A DNA stretch of 64,000 nt from Nocardia inohanensis NBRC 100128 (lineage in GTDB: Bacteria > Actinomycetota > Actinomycetes > Mycobacteriales > Mycobacteriaceae), in NCBI RefSeq assembly GCF_001612945.1, contig NZ_BDBK01000003.1:62001-126000 (forward strand), in the 5' to 3' direction. Both the position numbers and the translations under genes were made by a program. How positions within the stretch are numbered: position 1 is the stretch's first letter; each line of letters begins with the position of its first letter. The notes below the pieces were generated by a model. It searched no databases, had not been told where the DNA came from, and saw nothing but the letters and a program-made list of their open reading frames with translations. Below are positions 8,217 through 17,022 of this stretch, piece after piece.

Positions 8217-9196
8217 AGACGACATTCGCGGGCGCGATCAACTTCGGGTTGCGCCGGGCCTTGGAGGACGATCCCAAGGTGGTGCTCATGGGTGAGGACA
8301 TCGGGCGGCTGGGCGGCGTGTTCCGGGTGACCGATACGCTGCAAAAGGATTTCGGGAACAATCGGGTCATCGATACCCCGCTGGCCGAATCCGGAATCGT
8401 GGGAACGGCTTTCGGAATGGCCTTGCGGGGGTTGCGGCCGGTTTGTGAAATTCAGTTCGACGGATTCGTGTATCCGGCCTTCGACCAGATCGTCAGCCAG
8501 GTCGCCAAAATCCACTATCGGACGCGCGGAAAAGTGGTCGCGCCCATCACCATTCGCATTCCGTTCGGTGGCGGGATCGGGTCGGTGGAGCATCATTCGG
8601 AATCGCCGGAGGCGTATTTCGCGCACACCGCCGGGCTGCGGGTGGTGTCGCCGAGCAATCCGGCCGATGCGTATCTGATGATCCGGCAGGCCGTCGCGCT
8701 CGACGATCCGGTGGTGTTCTTCGAACCGAAACGGCGGTATTGGGACAAAGCCGACGTGGATTTCGCGGCGCTGGACCGGGACGGCGGATTGGCCCTGGAC
8801 CAGGCGCGGGTCTGCGTCAGCGGGACGGACGCCACCGTCGTGGCCTACGGCGGCACCGTCGCCACCGCGCTCACCGCCGCCGATATCGCGGCGTCCGAAG
8901 GGCATTCGCTGGAGGTGATCGATCTGCGCAGCTTGTCGCCGATCGATTTCGACACCATCGAAACCTCGGTGCGCAAGACCGGGCGACTGGTGATCGTGCA
9001 CGAAGCCCCCGTATTCGGCGGGCTCGGCGCGGAAATCGCCGCCCGCATCACCGAACGCTGCTTCTACCAGCTGGAATCGCCGATATTGCGGGTAGGCGGG
9101 CACGACATCCCCTATCCCCCCGCTAAACTCGAACGGCACCACCTGCCCGACCCCGACCGCATTCTCGCCGCGGTCGATCGCACGCTCGCCGCCTAA
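8213..9196 (+). CDS. bkdB: 2-oxoacid dehydrogenase E1 component, beta subunit
   Basis: A 327-residue transketolase-type protein: LMGEDIGRLGGVFRVT near residue 25, VCEIQFDGFVYPAFDQIVSQ in the middle, and the C-terminal transketolase domain with VIDLRSLSPID and VHEAPVFGGLGAEI. It pairs with E1 alpha in an alpha2beta2 decarboxylase. The ATG at 8213 overlaps the preceding TGA (ATGA), typical of translational coupling. BkdB-type features, including PYPPAKLERHHLPD at the end, favour branched-chain substrates (family knowledge). Confidence 0.92.
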   Translation: MKTTFAGAINFGLRRALEDDPKVVLMGEDIGRLGGVFRVTDTLQKDFGNNRVIDTPLAESGIVGTAFGMALRGLRPVCEIQFDGFVYPAFDQIVSQVAKIHYRTRGKVVAPITIRIPFGGGIGSVEHHSESPEAYFAHTAGLRVVSPSNPADAYLMIRQAVALDDPVVFFEPKRRYWDKADVDFAALDRDGGLALDQARVCVSGTDATVVAYGGTVATALTAADIAASEGHSLEVIDLRSLSPIDFDTIETSVRKTGRLVIVHEAPVFGGLGAEIAARITERCFYQLESPILRVGGHDIPYPPAKLERHHLPDPDRILAAVDRTLAA

Positions 9197-9220
9197 TCGG
9201 TCACGCACGGAGGAAGCTCG

Positions 9221-10885
9221 GTGGATAATCAGCGTCAGGTCATGGAATTCCGGCTGCCCGATCTCGGCGAGGGTTTAGCGGACGCCGAATTGGTGTCCTG
9301 GTCGGTGGCGGTCGGCGACACGGTCGAGCTGAACCAGATCATCGCCGAAGTCGAAACCGCGAAAGCACAGGTGGCACTGCCCAGCCCGTACGCGGGCACC
9401 GTGACGGAACTGCTCGCCGAACCCGGCGAAACGGTATTGGTCGGCGCGCCCCTGATTCGCATAGCGACCACGGCGGCAGCACCGGCGGCCGAATCCGACG
9501 CGACCGTCTCCGGAAGCGCTTCCGGCTCAACGCATCCCGAGTCGACCGTCGGCTCCCCGCACCCTGAGACAGCCGTGTCCGCCACCTCCGAGCAGGCGGG
9601 CGGGCGGCAGTCGGTGCTGGTGGGCTACGGCCCGGAGAACGAAGGCGTCTCCCGCCGTGCCAGAGCGGCCGCGGCGCGGGGTATGGCGACTCCCAGGGAG
9701 CGGGGTGTGGCGCGCATCCTGGCGGACGCCGGGGCGCCCGCGGGGGCTCCGATCGGCGGAAACGGAATGGCAGCAGGTACTTCCGCGACGGCGGAAGCAC
9801 ACGCCGGCGCGAGTACGGCCGAGCGCGAGGCGGATGCGACCGGTCGGCCTGCCGCCCCAGCCGACGCGGGTGGCCCTGCCGGCCCCGGCGCGGAGGCTGG
9901 AACGGAGTCCGGCGCGAGTTCGAGGCCCGCCACCGGCGGACCGAATTTCCCTGCACGCGAGTCCGATTCGATGCGAGCCGCCGCCACCCCGGCTGCGCGC
10001 AGGCTCGCGCGGGAGATGGGGGTGGATCTCGGGACCATTCCGGGCTCCGGGCCGGGCGGAGCCGTGCGGGTGGAGGACCTGGCCGGGGCGCAACCGCAGC
10101 CGCGGGCCGATCACATTCCGATCCACACCGCACCGCCGGTGACGTCGATGAGCACGACGGGCTCGGCGCGGGCGAATTCCGGCGAGCGTGAGACGCGTAC
10201 GCCGATCGCTGGGATCAGGAAGCGGACAGCGGCAGCGATGGTGGCCAGCGCGCAGCACATTCCGCAGGCGAGTGCGTTCGTGACGACGGACTTCACGGGG
10301 TCGATGGAATTGCTGGATCACTTGCGTGCGACGACCTCGTTCGCGGGGTTGACGCTGACGCCGCTGGCGCTGGTGGCGAAGGCGACGCTGGTGGCGCTCA
10401 GTGAGTTCCCGGAGTTGAACGCCTACTGGGACGAGGCGGATCAGCAGATCGTCACCAAGCATTACGTGAATCTGGGGATCGCGGTGGCCACCGAACGGGG
10501 GCTGCTGGTGCCGAATCTCAAAGAGGCGCAGGGGTTGAGCCTGCGGGATCTGTGCGTGGCGATCGGGAAGGCGGCCGAGACGGCGCGGGCCGGGACGGCG
10601 ACGCCCGCGGATCTCACCGGCGGTACCTTCACCATCAGCAATGTCGGGGTGTTCGGCGTGGATACCGGTGTGCCGCTGGTGAATCCGGGCGAGGCGGGGA
10701 TTCTCTGCCTGGGCTCGATCCGGAAGCGGCCGTGGGTGCATCGCGACGAATTGGCGGTGCGGTGGGTGACCACGCTCGGGCTCAGCTTCGATCACCGGTT
10801 GATCGACGGCGAACAGGGTGCGCGGTTCCTGGCGAATGTGGCCGCGCTGCTGGAGGATCCGCTCACCCTGCTCGGGCGGGTCTAG
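9221..10885 (+). CDS. bkdC: Dihydrolipoamide acyltransferase E2 component
   Basis: A 554-residue E2 with three parts. The N-terminal lipoyl domain has Lys48 in VETAKAQV. A peripheral subunit-binding domain lies at about 252-286 (AARRLAREMGVDL, VRVEDLAG). The C-terminal catalytic domain has SFDHRLIDGEQ, with His525 and Asp529. The linker between the first two is about 165 residues, rich in Ala, Gly, Ser and Thr, much longer than in the roughly 390-residue M. tuberculosis homologue. GTG 9221 is used because GGAGGA lies at 9209-9214. It acylates CoA from lipoate. The E3 subunit is not in the window. Confidence 0.92.
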   Translation: MDNQRQVMEFRLPDLGEGLADAELVSWSVAVGDTVELNQIIAEVETAKAQVALPSPYAGTVTELLAEPGETVLVGAPLIRIATTAAAPAAESDATVSGSASGSTHPESTVGSPHPETAVSATSEQAGGRQSVLVGYGPENEGVSRRARAAAARGMATPRERGVARILADAGAPAGAPIGGNGMAAGTSATAEAHAGASTAEREADATGRPAAPADAGGPAGPGAEAGTESGASSRPATGGPNFPARESDSMRAAATPAARRLAREMGVDLGTIPGSGPGGAVRVEDLAGAQPQPRADHIPIHTAPPVTSMSTTGSARANSGERETRTPIAGIRKRTAAAMVASAQHIPQASAFVTTDFTGSMELLDHLRATTSFAGLTLTPLALVAKATLVALSEFPELNAYWDEADQQIVTKHYVNLGIAVATERGLLVPNLKEAQGLSLRDLCVAIGKAAETARAGTATPADLTGGTFTISNVGVFGVDTGVPLVNPGEAGILCLGSIRKRPWVHRDELAVRWVTTLGLSFDHRLIDGEQGARFLANVAALLEDPLTLLGRV

Positions 10886-11364
10886 CTGTCGGCGGCGGCG
10901 GTGACCACGAGAGGTTCGACCGCCCTGCGGATCTCGTCCGGAATCGGCACCGGCTTGCGGGTCGTCTCGTCCACGTAGACGTGCACGAAGGTGCCGGTGG
11001 CGGCGAGCTCGAGATCCACGCCGTCCAGGCGGAAGATGGCGAGCTCGTAGCTGATGCTGGAATTGCCGAGGCGGGCGACGCGGATACCGACCCGCAGCTG
11101 ATCGGGGAAACTGACCGACCCGACGAACTTGCAGGACGTCTGGGCCACCACCCCGATCGCGGGTAGGTCCCGGATATCGGTGCCGCTGGCATGAATGAGG
11201 AACGCATTCACCGCGGTATCGAAGTACGAGTAGTACGTCACGTTGTTGACGTGCCCGTAGTGGTCGTTGTCCGCCCAGCGCGTCGGCATGGGCCAGAGCA
11301 CCGGGTATCCCGAGTCCGAAGTCACCCGCCCGACGATAGCGGCGGTCCGGCCGCCACTCGTCAT
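10882..11364 (-). CDS. Acyl-CoA thioesterase (4HBT hotdog family)
   Basis: A hotdog-fold thioesterase of up to 160 residues. The active-site signature is TRWADNDHYGHVNNVTYYSY, with the catalytic Asp in DNDHYGH, and FVHVYVD near the end. Members hydrolyse acyl-CoA or 4-hydroxybenzoyl-CoA type esters; the substrate is unknown. Its stop overlaps the E2 stop tail to tail. The ATG at 11362-11364 lies within the arm of a palindromic repeat, so a GTG at 11325 (giving MTSDSGYPVLWPMPTRW) is a serious alternative start. Confidence 0.85.
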   Translation of the reverse strand: MTSGGRTAAIVGRVTSDSGYPVLWPMPTRWADNDHYGHVNNVTYYSYFDTAVNAFLIHASGTDIRDLPAIGVVAQTSCKFVGSVSFPDQLRVGIRVARLGNSSISYELAIFRLDGVDLELAATGTFVHVYVDETTRKPVPIPDEIRRAVEPLVVTAAADS

Positions 11365-11436
11365 CCCGGCATGGTTTCAGCCGGGATCCACATCCGTCAC
11401 CGTGTGGATTCCGGCTGAAAGCGTGCCGGAATGACG
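11359..11436. repeat. REP-like 78-base palindrome
   Basis: Two 34-base arms (11359-11392 and 11403-11436) are inverted copies with four mismatches, around a 10-base loop. Each arm runs from CGTCAT through TTTCAGCCGG to ATCCACA. Such extended palindromes are typical of dispersed REP/MITE-like elements. It sits 3' of the AraC gene and over the annotated start of the thioesterase gene, and may act as a transcription terminator for the AraC gene. No second copy was found in this window. Confidence 0.75.
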
Positions 11437-11450
11437 TGGTTGAGGTCGCG

Positions 11451-12407
11451 TTACGCCGAGCGCTGGTCCGTACCGTTGCGGTGATCGCGCGGGCTGACGC
11501 CGTAGTGGCGTTTGAACGCGGTGCTCAGGGCGAAGGCGCTGCCGTAACCCACACGGCGGGCGATGGATTCCAAGGTCGCATCGGATTCCTGCAACAGGTC
11601 GGCGGCCAGCGCCAGCCGCCAATCGGTGAGGAAGGCCATGGGCGGTTCGCCGACGAGCTCGGTGAAGCGGCGGGCCAGGGCGGCGCGGGAGACGCCCACC
11701 TCGGCGGCGAGCGAGGCGACGGTCCAGCCGTGGGCCGGATTGTGCTGCATGAGGCGCAGGGCCTTGCCGACCAGCGGGTCACCGTAGGCGTGATACCAGG
11801 CGGGGGCGTCGGCCCGGGAGAACCAGGCGCGCAGGGTGGCGATGAGCAGCAGATCCAGCAGGCGATCGAGCATCGCGCCTTGCGCGGGCAGGTCTTTGCC
11901 CGCCTCGTCCACCAGCAGGTCCAGCACCCGGGAGTCGATATCGCCGCGATTCAATACGGCGATCGGGGGCAGCGCGCGCAGCAGCCGGCGACTGGCCGCG
12001 GATTCCTGCTCGTAGGTGCCGGTGACCAGCACGGTCTGGGCGTCGGCGCTGGTCCCCCAGCTGCGCACGCCCAGGCTGAGGGTCTCGCACAGCACCTCCC
12101 CCTCGGGGGTGGTGGTGATCTGACCGGGATGAATGATCACCTGCGGGGCGGTGCCGGGGTCGTCAGCCATGGTGTAGTGGTCGGGTCCGCGGAAGACCGC
12201 GATGTCCCCGGCCCGCAATTGCCGCGGCGCAACCGGCTTGCCGCCCTTGGGATCCGGCAGCACCCAGCCGCCGCCGCGCACCACCGCCACCAGGGTCAGC
12301 GGTGCTTCGTCCCGGATACGTAGTGACCAGGGCGGATCGAACGATGAGCGCATGACGAATGCCGCCCGCGCGCGTGGACCTTCGAGCAGACTGGCCAGCG
12401 CATCCAT
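11451..12407 (-). CDS. AraC family transcriptional regulator
   Basis: A 318-residue regulator with an N-terminal cupin_6-type sensor domain (MDALASLLEGPRARAAF, then PWSLRIRDEAPLTLVAV) and a C-terminal double helix-turn-helix (WTVASLAAEVGVSRAALARR; LESIARRVGYGSAFALSTAF). ATG 12407 is chosen over 12443 because MDALA is the conserved start of this subfamily. It is divergent from an NmrA-like oxidoreductase gene, the usual arrangement for a regulator and its target. The inducer is unknown. Confidence 0.9.
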   Translation of the reverse strand: MDALASLLEGPRARAAFVMRSSFDPPWSLRIRDEAPLTLVAVVRGGGWVLPDPKGGKPVAPRQLRAGDIAVFRGPDHYTMADDPGTAPQVIIHPGQITTTPEGEVLCETLSLGVRSWGTSADAQTVLVTGTYEQESAASRRLLRALPPIAVLNRGDIDSRVLDLLVDEAGKDLPAQGAMLDRLLDLLLIATLRAWFSRADAPAWYHAYGDPLVGKALRLMQHNPAHGWTVASLAAEVGVSRAALARRFTELVGEPPMAFLTDWRLALAADLLQESDATLESIARRVGYGSAFALSTAFKRHYGVSPRDHRNGTDQRSA

Positions 12408-12481
12408 AACGAAGACGATGGCAAATGCGAGCGCGCTTCTCAACCATGTTTCGTCTCGAGTATCCGCGATGTACTTGTCAC

Positions 12482-13339
12482 ATGATGATCAAAGACATTG
12501 TGAGCAGCGAAAATACCGTCCTGGTGCTGGGCGCCACCGGTAAGACGGGTAGCCGGATCGTGCACCGGCTGACCGCGCTCGAGGTACCGGTGCGGCTCGG
12601 ATCCCGCACGGCGGCAATTCCGTTCGATTGGCAGGACCGCGGCACCTGGGGCGCCGCGCTGGCCGGCATCGACGCCGTCTACCTCGCCTACCAACCCGAT
12701 CTGGCGGTGCCCGGCGCGCCCGCCGATATCAAGGCGCTGTGTGCCGCCGCGGCCGCCGCCGGGGTGCGCCGGCTGGTGCTGCTGTCCGGGCGCGGTGAGC
12801 CCGAAGCCCTGGAATGCGAAGCGATCGTGCGGGATTCGGGCCTGGAGTGGACGGTGGTGCGCTGCGCCTTCTTCGCCCAGAACTTCAGCGAGGGCGCATT
12901 CATCGACTACATTCTGGCGGGCGAAGTGGCCATGCCCTCCGGTGACGTACCCGAGCCCTTCGTCGACGCCGACGATATCGCCGACGTGGCGGTGGCGGCA
13001 CTGACCAAGGACCGGCACATCGGCGAGATCTACGAGCTGACCGGGCCGCGCGCACTGACTTTCGCCGACGTGGTCGCCGAGATCGCCCGGGCCACCGGAC
13101 GCGAGATCGCCTTCATCCCGTTGACCCGGACCGAGTTCGTGGACACCCTCACCTCCTACGGCGTCCCCGGCGATGAGGTCAGCCTGCTCGACTATCTGTT
13201 CGGCACGGTGCTGGACGGCCGCAACTCCCACCTCACCGACGGCGTGTTCCGGGCCCTCGGCCGCGCCCCGCGCGATTTCGCCCAGTACGCCCGCGACGTG
13301 GCGTTTTCCGGTGTCTGGCCGGTCACAGTGCAGGCATAA
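12482..13339 (+). CDS. NmrA-like NAD(P)-binding protein
   Basis: A 285-residue atypical short-chain dehydrogenase. The N-terminal nucleotide-binding loop is VLVLGATGKTGSRIV (about residues 12-26), followed by AVYLAYQPDLAVPG and RCAFFAQNFSEG. The C-terminus carries FADVVAEIARATGREI, as in NmrA/YtfG-like proteins that sense or use NAD(P)H. There is no classical YxxxK motif, so catalysis is uncertain. Start could be the ATG at 12482 or the next at 12485. It is probably controlled by the divergent AraC regulator, the two starts being 74 bases apart. Confidence 0.85.
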   Translation: MMIKDIVSSENTVLVLGATGKTGSRIVHRLTALEVPVRLGSRTAAIPFDWQDRGTWGAALAGIDAVYLAYQPDLAVPGAPADIKALCAAAAAAGVRRLVLLSGRGEPEALECEAIVRDSGLEWTVVRCAFFAQNFSEGAFIDYILAGEVAMPSGDVPEPFVDADDIADVAVAALTKDRHIGEIYELTGPRALTFADVVAEIARATGREIAFIPLTRTEFVDTLTSYGVPGDEVSLLDYLFGTVLDGRNSHLTDGVFRALGRAPRDFAQYARDVAFSGVWPVTVQA

Positions 13340-13476
13340 CTTGTCGGTGCCCGGGCATACGATCAATACGAAACAGCTTGAAGTTCACAGGATTCGGATC
13401 CCCGCCCGCTGCGTCGGCGCAGCCGCACCGGGCCGGGGGTGACGAGGAGCCACCGATCTTCGGTAGCGTCGTGCCG

Positions 13477-14778
13477 ATGGCCGCCGCGACGCCCGCTCCT
13501 CCGATCCGAAAAGCGCGACTCGCCCTGTTCGCGGTGTTCGGCCTCAACGGGATGCTGGCGGCCATCTGGATCGTCCACATCCCGGCCGTCACCGAGCGCA
13601 CCGGGGTAACCCACACCGCCCTCGGCATGCTCATCCTGCTGATAGCGGTCGGGGCCATCACCGGTATGCAGACCGCGGGCCCCCTGGCAGACCGCCTCGG
13701 CAGCCGCACCCTCACCGCTGCGGCCGCGAGCGCATTGTCGCTGTCCATCATCGGCCCGGGCCTGGCGAGCAACGCGGCGACGCTCGGAATCGCCTTGGCC
13801 GCCTACGGTTTCGCCGCCGGGGCGCTCGACGTTTCGATGAATTCCCAAGCCGTCGAGGTGGAACGCGCCTATGCGCGGCCGATCATGTCCGCCTTCCACG
13901 CCTTCTTCTCCCTCGGCGGGCTCGCCGGATCCATCGCCGGCGGCGCGGCGCAGCACGCCGGATGGAATATCCACCTCACCCTCGCCATCTCCGCCGGATT
14001 CGGCCTCGCGCTGGTGGCGATCTGCGCGCCCCGACTGCTCCCCCGGCCCCGAACCGCCCCCGCCGCAACCGAACCCGATCCGCAATCCGGCCGGTCCACC
14101 GTGGCGGGCGACGCGCAGGCACCGCTGGACATGCACGTGGACTTCGTTCCGGCGCGGGCGGGCACTTCGCGTCCGGACGGCGAAGCGGAACCGGCCGGAT
14201 CCGGCGGCGGCCGTTGGGTTTCGCGAAAAGTGCTGGCACTGGGCGTGATCGCGTTCGCGCTGCTGATGGCCGAGGGGGTGGCGGCGGACTGGAGCGCGCT
14301 GCAATTGCGGGATCGGCTGGGCGTCGATATCGGGACGGCGGCGCTGGGGTTCGGCGCGTTCTCGACCACGATGACGGCCGGGCGGTTCGCGGCGGATCGG
14401 GTGAGCGGGCGGATCGGCCCGGTCGCGGTGGTGCGGTGGGGAACCCTGCTGGCCGCAATCGGTTTCGCGCTCGTCATCGCCTCGCCGTGGCTGCCGGTGA
14501 CCCTGCTGGGCTGGGCACTGTGCGGGCTCGGACTCTCCGGCGGCGTGCCGCAGGTGTTCAGCGCCGCCGGGAATCTGGGCTCGGCGACCGCCGCCACCGA
14601 TATGTCGCGGGTGTTCACGCTCGGCTATCTGGGTTTCCTGGCCGGGCCGGCGATTATCGGGTGGCTCAACAAAGCGGTGCCGCTGACCGCAGCCATGACG
14701 GTGCCGTTGGCGGCAATGCTGTTGTGCGCCTGGGCCGCCGGCGTCGCCGCACCGGCCTCGGCGGAACCACGGAAGTAG
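13477..14778 (+). CDS. MFS transporter, FucP/YbjJ-like
   Basis: A 433-residue protein with 12 predicted membrane segments in two halves, separated by a hydrophilic loop at about residues 190-245. Signature stretches include GPLADRLGSRTLT after TM2, DVSMNSQAVEVER in the middle and FTLGYLGFLAGPAIIGW near the end. This resembles the MFS subgroup containing E. coli YbjJ. The substrate is unknown. ATG 13477 gives the usual N-terminus; upstream in-frame starts add an unlikely proline-rich leader. It converges with the MarR gene. Confidence 0.82.
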   Translation: MAAATPAPPIRKARLALFAVFGLNGMLAAIWIVHIPAVTERTGVTHTALGMLILLIAVGAITGMQTAGPLADRLGSRTLTAAAASALSLSIIGPGLASNAATLGIALAAYGFAAGALDVSMNSQAVEVERAYARPIMSAFHAFFSLGGLAGSIAGGAAQHAGWNIHLTLAISAGFGLALVAICAPRLLPRPRTAPAATEPDPQSGRSTVAGDAQAPLDMHVDFVPARAGTSRPDGEAEPAGSGGGRWVSRKVLALGVIAFALLMAEGVAADWSALQLRDRLGVDIGTAALGFGAFSTTMTAGRFAADRVSGRIGPVAVVRWGTLLAAIGFALVIASPWLPVTLLGWALCGLGLSGGVPQVFSAAGNLGSATAATDMSRVFTLGYLGFLAGPAIIGWLNKAVPLTAAMTVPLAAMLLCAWAAGVAAPASAEPRK

Positions 14779-14805
14779 CCCCGGCCTCCTTCGCGAGGGC
14801 CGCGG

Positions 14806-15348
14806 TCAGTCCTCGACCCGGGCGGCTCGCCGTTCGCGCGCGCCCATACCGAAATCGCCGATGGATTCGGCGTGATCGAGGAAGTCATCCACCATGCGGT
14901 GATTCAGGACCGCGAGTGCGCTCAGGTCCTCGGTGGTCCAGTCCGACAACGCTTCCCGCATCCAGCCGCGCAGCACATCCCGCACGGCGTCCACGGCCTT
15001 GCGTCCCCGCTCGGTCGGTTTCACCCGTTGTGCCCGCCGGTCGTCGGGGTCCGCGACCCGCTCGACGTAGCCCGCTTTTTCGAGCCGCTGGATCTGCCGG
15101 CTCACATGCGGGGCCTCCACATCGAGCCGAGTCGCCAACTCGCCCAGCCGCATCGGCTCCTCGGCGTCGGCGAGCAGGCGCAGCAGCGGCACGCTGGCCC
15201 GATCCATGGTGATTCCGCACTGGGTCATGGCGCGGTCGTGGCGGCGCACGCGGGTCAGCAGGTAGGCGACGCGCGCCAGCGCGCGTTCCAATTCGACGAT
15301 GTGACCTGCGTCAACTTCGGGCGCGGAGGTGGCTTCCGGGGGCGGCAT
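14806..15348 (-). CDS. MarR family regulator
   Basis: A 180-residue winged-helix protein: MRLGELATRLDVEAPHVSRQ (about residues 65-84, recognition helix) and the wing VADPDDRRAQRVKPTERGR. MarR proteins bind phenolic or other small ligands and repress efflux genes. It is divergent from an MFS exporter gene 80 bases away, and the gap contains a perfect inverted repeat. It therefore probably represses itself and the exporter. ATG 15348. Confidence 0.9.
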   Translation of the reverse strand: MPPPEATSAPEVDAGHIVELERALARVAYLLTRVRRHDRAMTQCGITMDRASVPLLRLLADAEEPMRLGELATRLDVEAPHVSRQIQRLEKAGYVERVADPDDRRAQRVKPTERGRKAVDAVRDVLRGWMREALSDWTTEDLSALAVLNHRMVDDFLDHAESIGDFGMGARERRAARVED

Positions 15349-15370
15349 GTGGTTATCTTACGAAACCCAT

Positions 15371-15391
15371 TTACTTAATTTTGGTAAGTAA
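15371..15391. promoter_or_regulatory. MarR-type operator in the exporter promoter
   Basis: TTACTTA, seven bases, TAAGTAA: perfect 7-bp arms in an AT-rich patch that stands out from the GC-rich surroundings. It is placed midway between the divergent MarR and MFS genes. Confidence 0.6.
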
Positions 15392-15428
15392 TCCAAAGGG
15401 AAAGTAAACCGTAAGGATCAGCGCTCCC

Positions 15429-16862
15429 ATGACAACGACCTCAGTCGGTCCGGCCGTCGACACGAAAGCCGACGACCCCTCCAAGGCCCACCTGGGCCTG
15501 ACTCTGCTCGCTCTCTGCGCGGCCGGCCTGGTCGTCTCGCTGCAACAGACCGTCGTCATCCCGCTGCTGCCGCGGATGATCGTCCAGCTGCACACCGACG
15601 TCTCCGGCGTCACCTGGCTCTTCACCGCCTCGCTGCTCACCGGCGCGGTCTGCACTCCCCTGCTGTCCCGCTTCGGCGACATGTACGGCAAGAAGCCGAT
15701 GGTGCTGACCGCCATGGGGCTGCTCATCGTCGGCTCGGTCATCTGCGCCTTCGCCGATTCGCTCGCCGTCTACATCGTCGGGCGCGCGCTCCAGGGCGTC
15801 TCGGCGGCCATGATTCCGCTGGCCATCGGCATCATTCGCGATACCTTCCCGCGCGATCGGCTGGTCGGCGCCATCGGCGTCGTCTCCGGCACCATGGGCG
15901 TCGGCGGCACCGTCGGCCTGCTCGCCACCGGCATCATCGCCGACCACACCCAGAACCCGCACCCCGTGTTCTGGTTGACCGCGGGCCTCGGCGTCGTCGC
16001 GACCGTGCTGATTCAGGTGAGCGCCAAGAACAATGGCGTGCGGCACGGCGGCAAGCCCGACTTCATCGGCGCGGCGCTGCTCGCCGGATTGCTGATCTGC
16101 CTGTTGCTGGGCATCAGCGAAGGACCGCGCTGGGGCTGGGGTTCCAGCTCGGTGATCGGGCTCTTCGTGGCCGCCGCGGCGCTCACCGCCGTATGGGTCG
16201 TGGTGGAGCTCAAGGTCGCCCAGCCGCTGGTGCGGTTGCCGCTGCTGGTCGGACCGCAGTCGCTCTCGGCCAACCTGGCCTCGGCGCTGCTCGGCTTCGC
16301 CATGTTCGGATCCTTCACGCTGATCTCGAATTTCATCCAGACCCCGGCCGACAAGGTCGGGTACGGGCTCTCCGGTTCGGTGCTCGCCGTGGGTCTCTAC
16401 GGCATTCCGAGCGCGGCGCTGATGACGTTCTTCTCCTTCCGCACCGGCAAGATCTCGGCCAAGATCGGGCCGGCGTACACGCTCGCCATCGGCGCGGCGT
16501 TCGCGGGCGCGTCCATGGCGTGGCTGGCGATCTCGCACGACCACGGGTACGACATGGTGATCTCGCAGATCTTGCAGGGCACCGGATTCGGTATCGGGTA
16601 CGCGGCGCTGGGCACCTTGGCGGTGCAGCACGTGCCGATGAGCGAGAGCGGTATCGCCTCGGGCATCAACTCGCTGGTGCGGACCGCGGGTGGTTCCATC
16701 GCGGGCGCGGTCACGGCGTCGATCCTGTCCGCGCACCTCATCGCCGGTACCAAGGTGCCGAGCGTGAACGCCTACGTCGCCAGCTTCGCCATCCTGTCGG
16801 TCGGCGCGTTCCTGACCGCGGCGGTCGCGGTCGGTCACGGCCTGCGGCACAAGGGCGAATGA
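15429..16862 (+). CDS. MFS drug/H+ antiporter, DHA2 (14-TM) family
   Basis: A 477-residue exporter with about 14 membrane segments. Motif A is RFGDMYGKKPM after TM2, motif C is VSGTMGVGGTVGLLATG in TM5, and GRALQGVSAAMIPLAIG lies between. It belongs to the EmrB/QacA (DHA2) class, which exports lipophilic drugs in exchange for protons. AAGGA at 15413-15417 fits ATG 15429. The divergent MarR gene and its palindrome indicate drug-inducible control. A strong hairpin follows the stop codon. Confidence 0.88.
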   Translation: MTTTSVGPAVDTKADDPSKAHLGLTLLALCAAGLVVSLQQTVVIPLLPRMIVQLHTDVSGVTWLFTASLLTGAVCTPLLSRFGDMYGKKPMVLTAMGLLIVGSVICAFADSLAVYIVGRALQGVSAAMIPLAIGIIRDTFPRDRLVGAIGVVSGTMGVGGTVGLLATGIIADHTQNPHPVFWLTAGLGVVATVLIQVSAKNNGVRHGGKPDFIGAALLAGLLICLLLGISEGPRWGWGSSSVIGLFVAAAALTAVWVVVELKVAQPLVRLPLLVGPQSLSANLASALLGFAMFGSFTLISNFIQTPADKVGYGLSGSVLAVGLYGIPSAALMTFFSFRTGKISAKIGPAYTLAIGAAFAGASMAWLAISHDHGYDMVISQILQGTGFGIGYAALGTLAVQHVPMSESGIASGINSLVRTAGGSIAGAVTASILSAHLIAGTKVPSVNAYVASFAILSVGAFLTAAVAVGHGLRHKGE

Positions 16863-16889
16863 GCTGACGCTCTTTCGAGCACAAAGATG

Positions 16890-16924
16890 TTCCGGCCCCA
16901 CCGCTTACAGCGGTGGGGCCGGAA
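16890..16924 (+). terminator. Rho-independent-like terminator
   Basis: A perfect 15-bp stem (TTCCGGCCCCACCGC and its complement) around the loop TTACA, followed by TCGTTTGT. It lies 28 bases after the exporter stop. Confidence 0.75.
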
Positions 16925-17022
16925 TCGTTTGTGGTGGAGGGCTCACCGCTCACCGCGGGTGCCGACCGGAATCGCTGGTGGCGAGAAGGCCCCGCGCTGG
17001 CGGCGGCGGGGGCGATCTCGTC

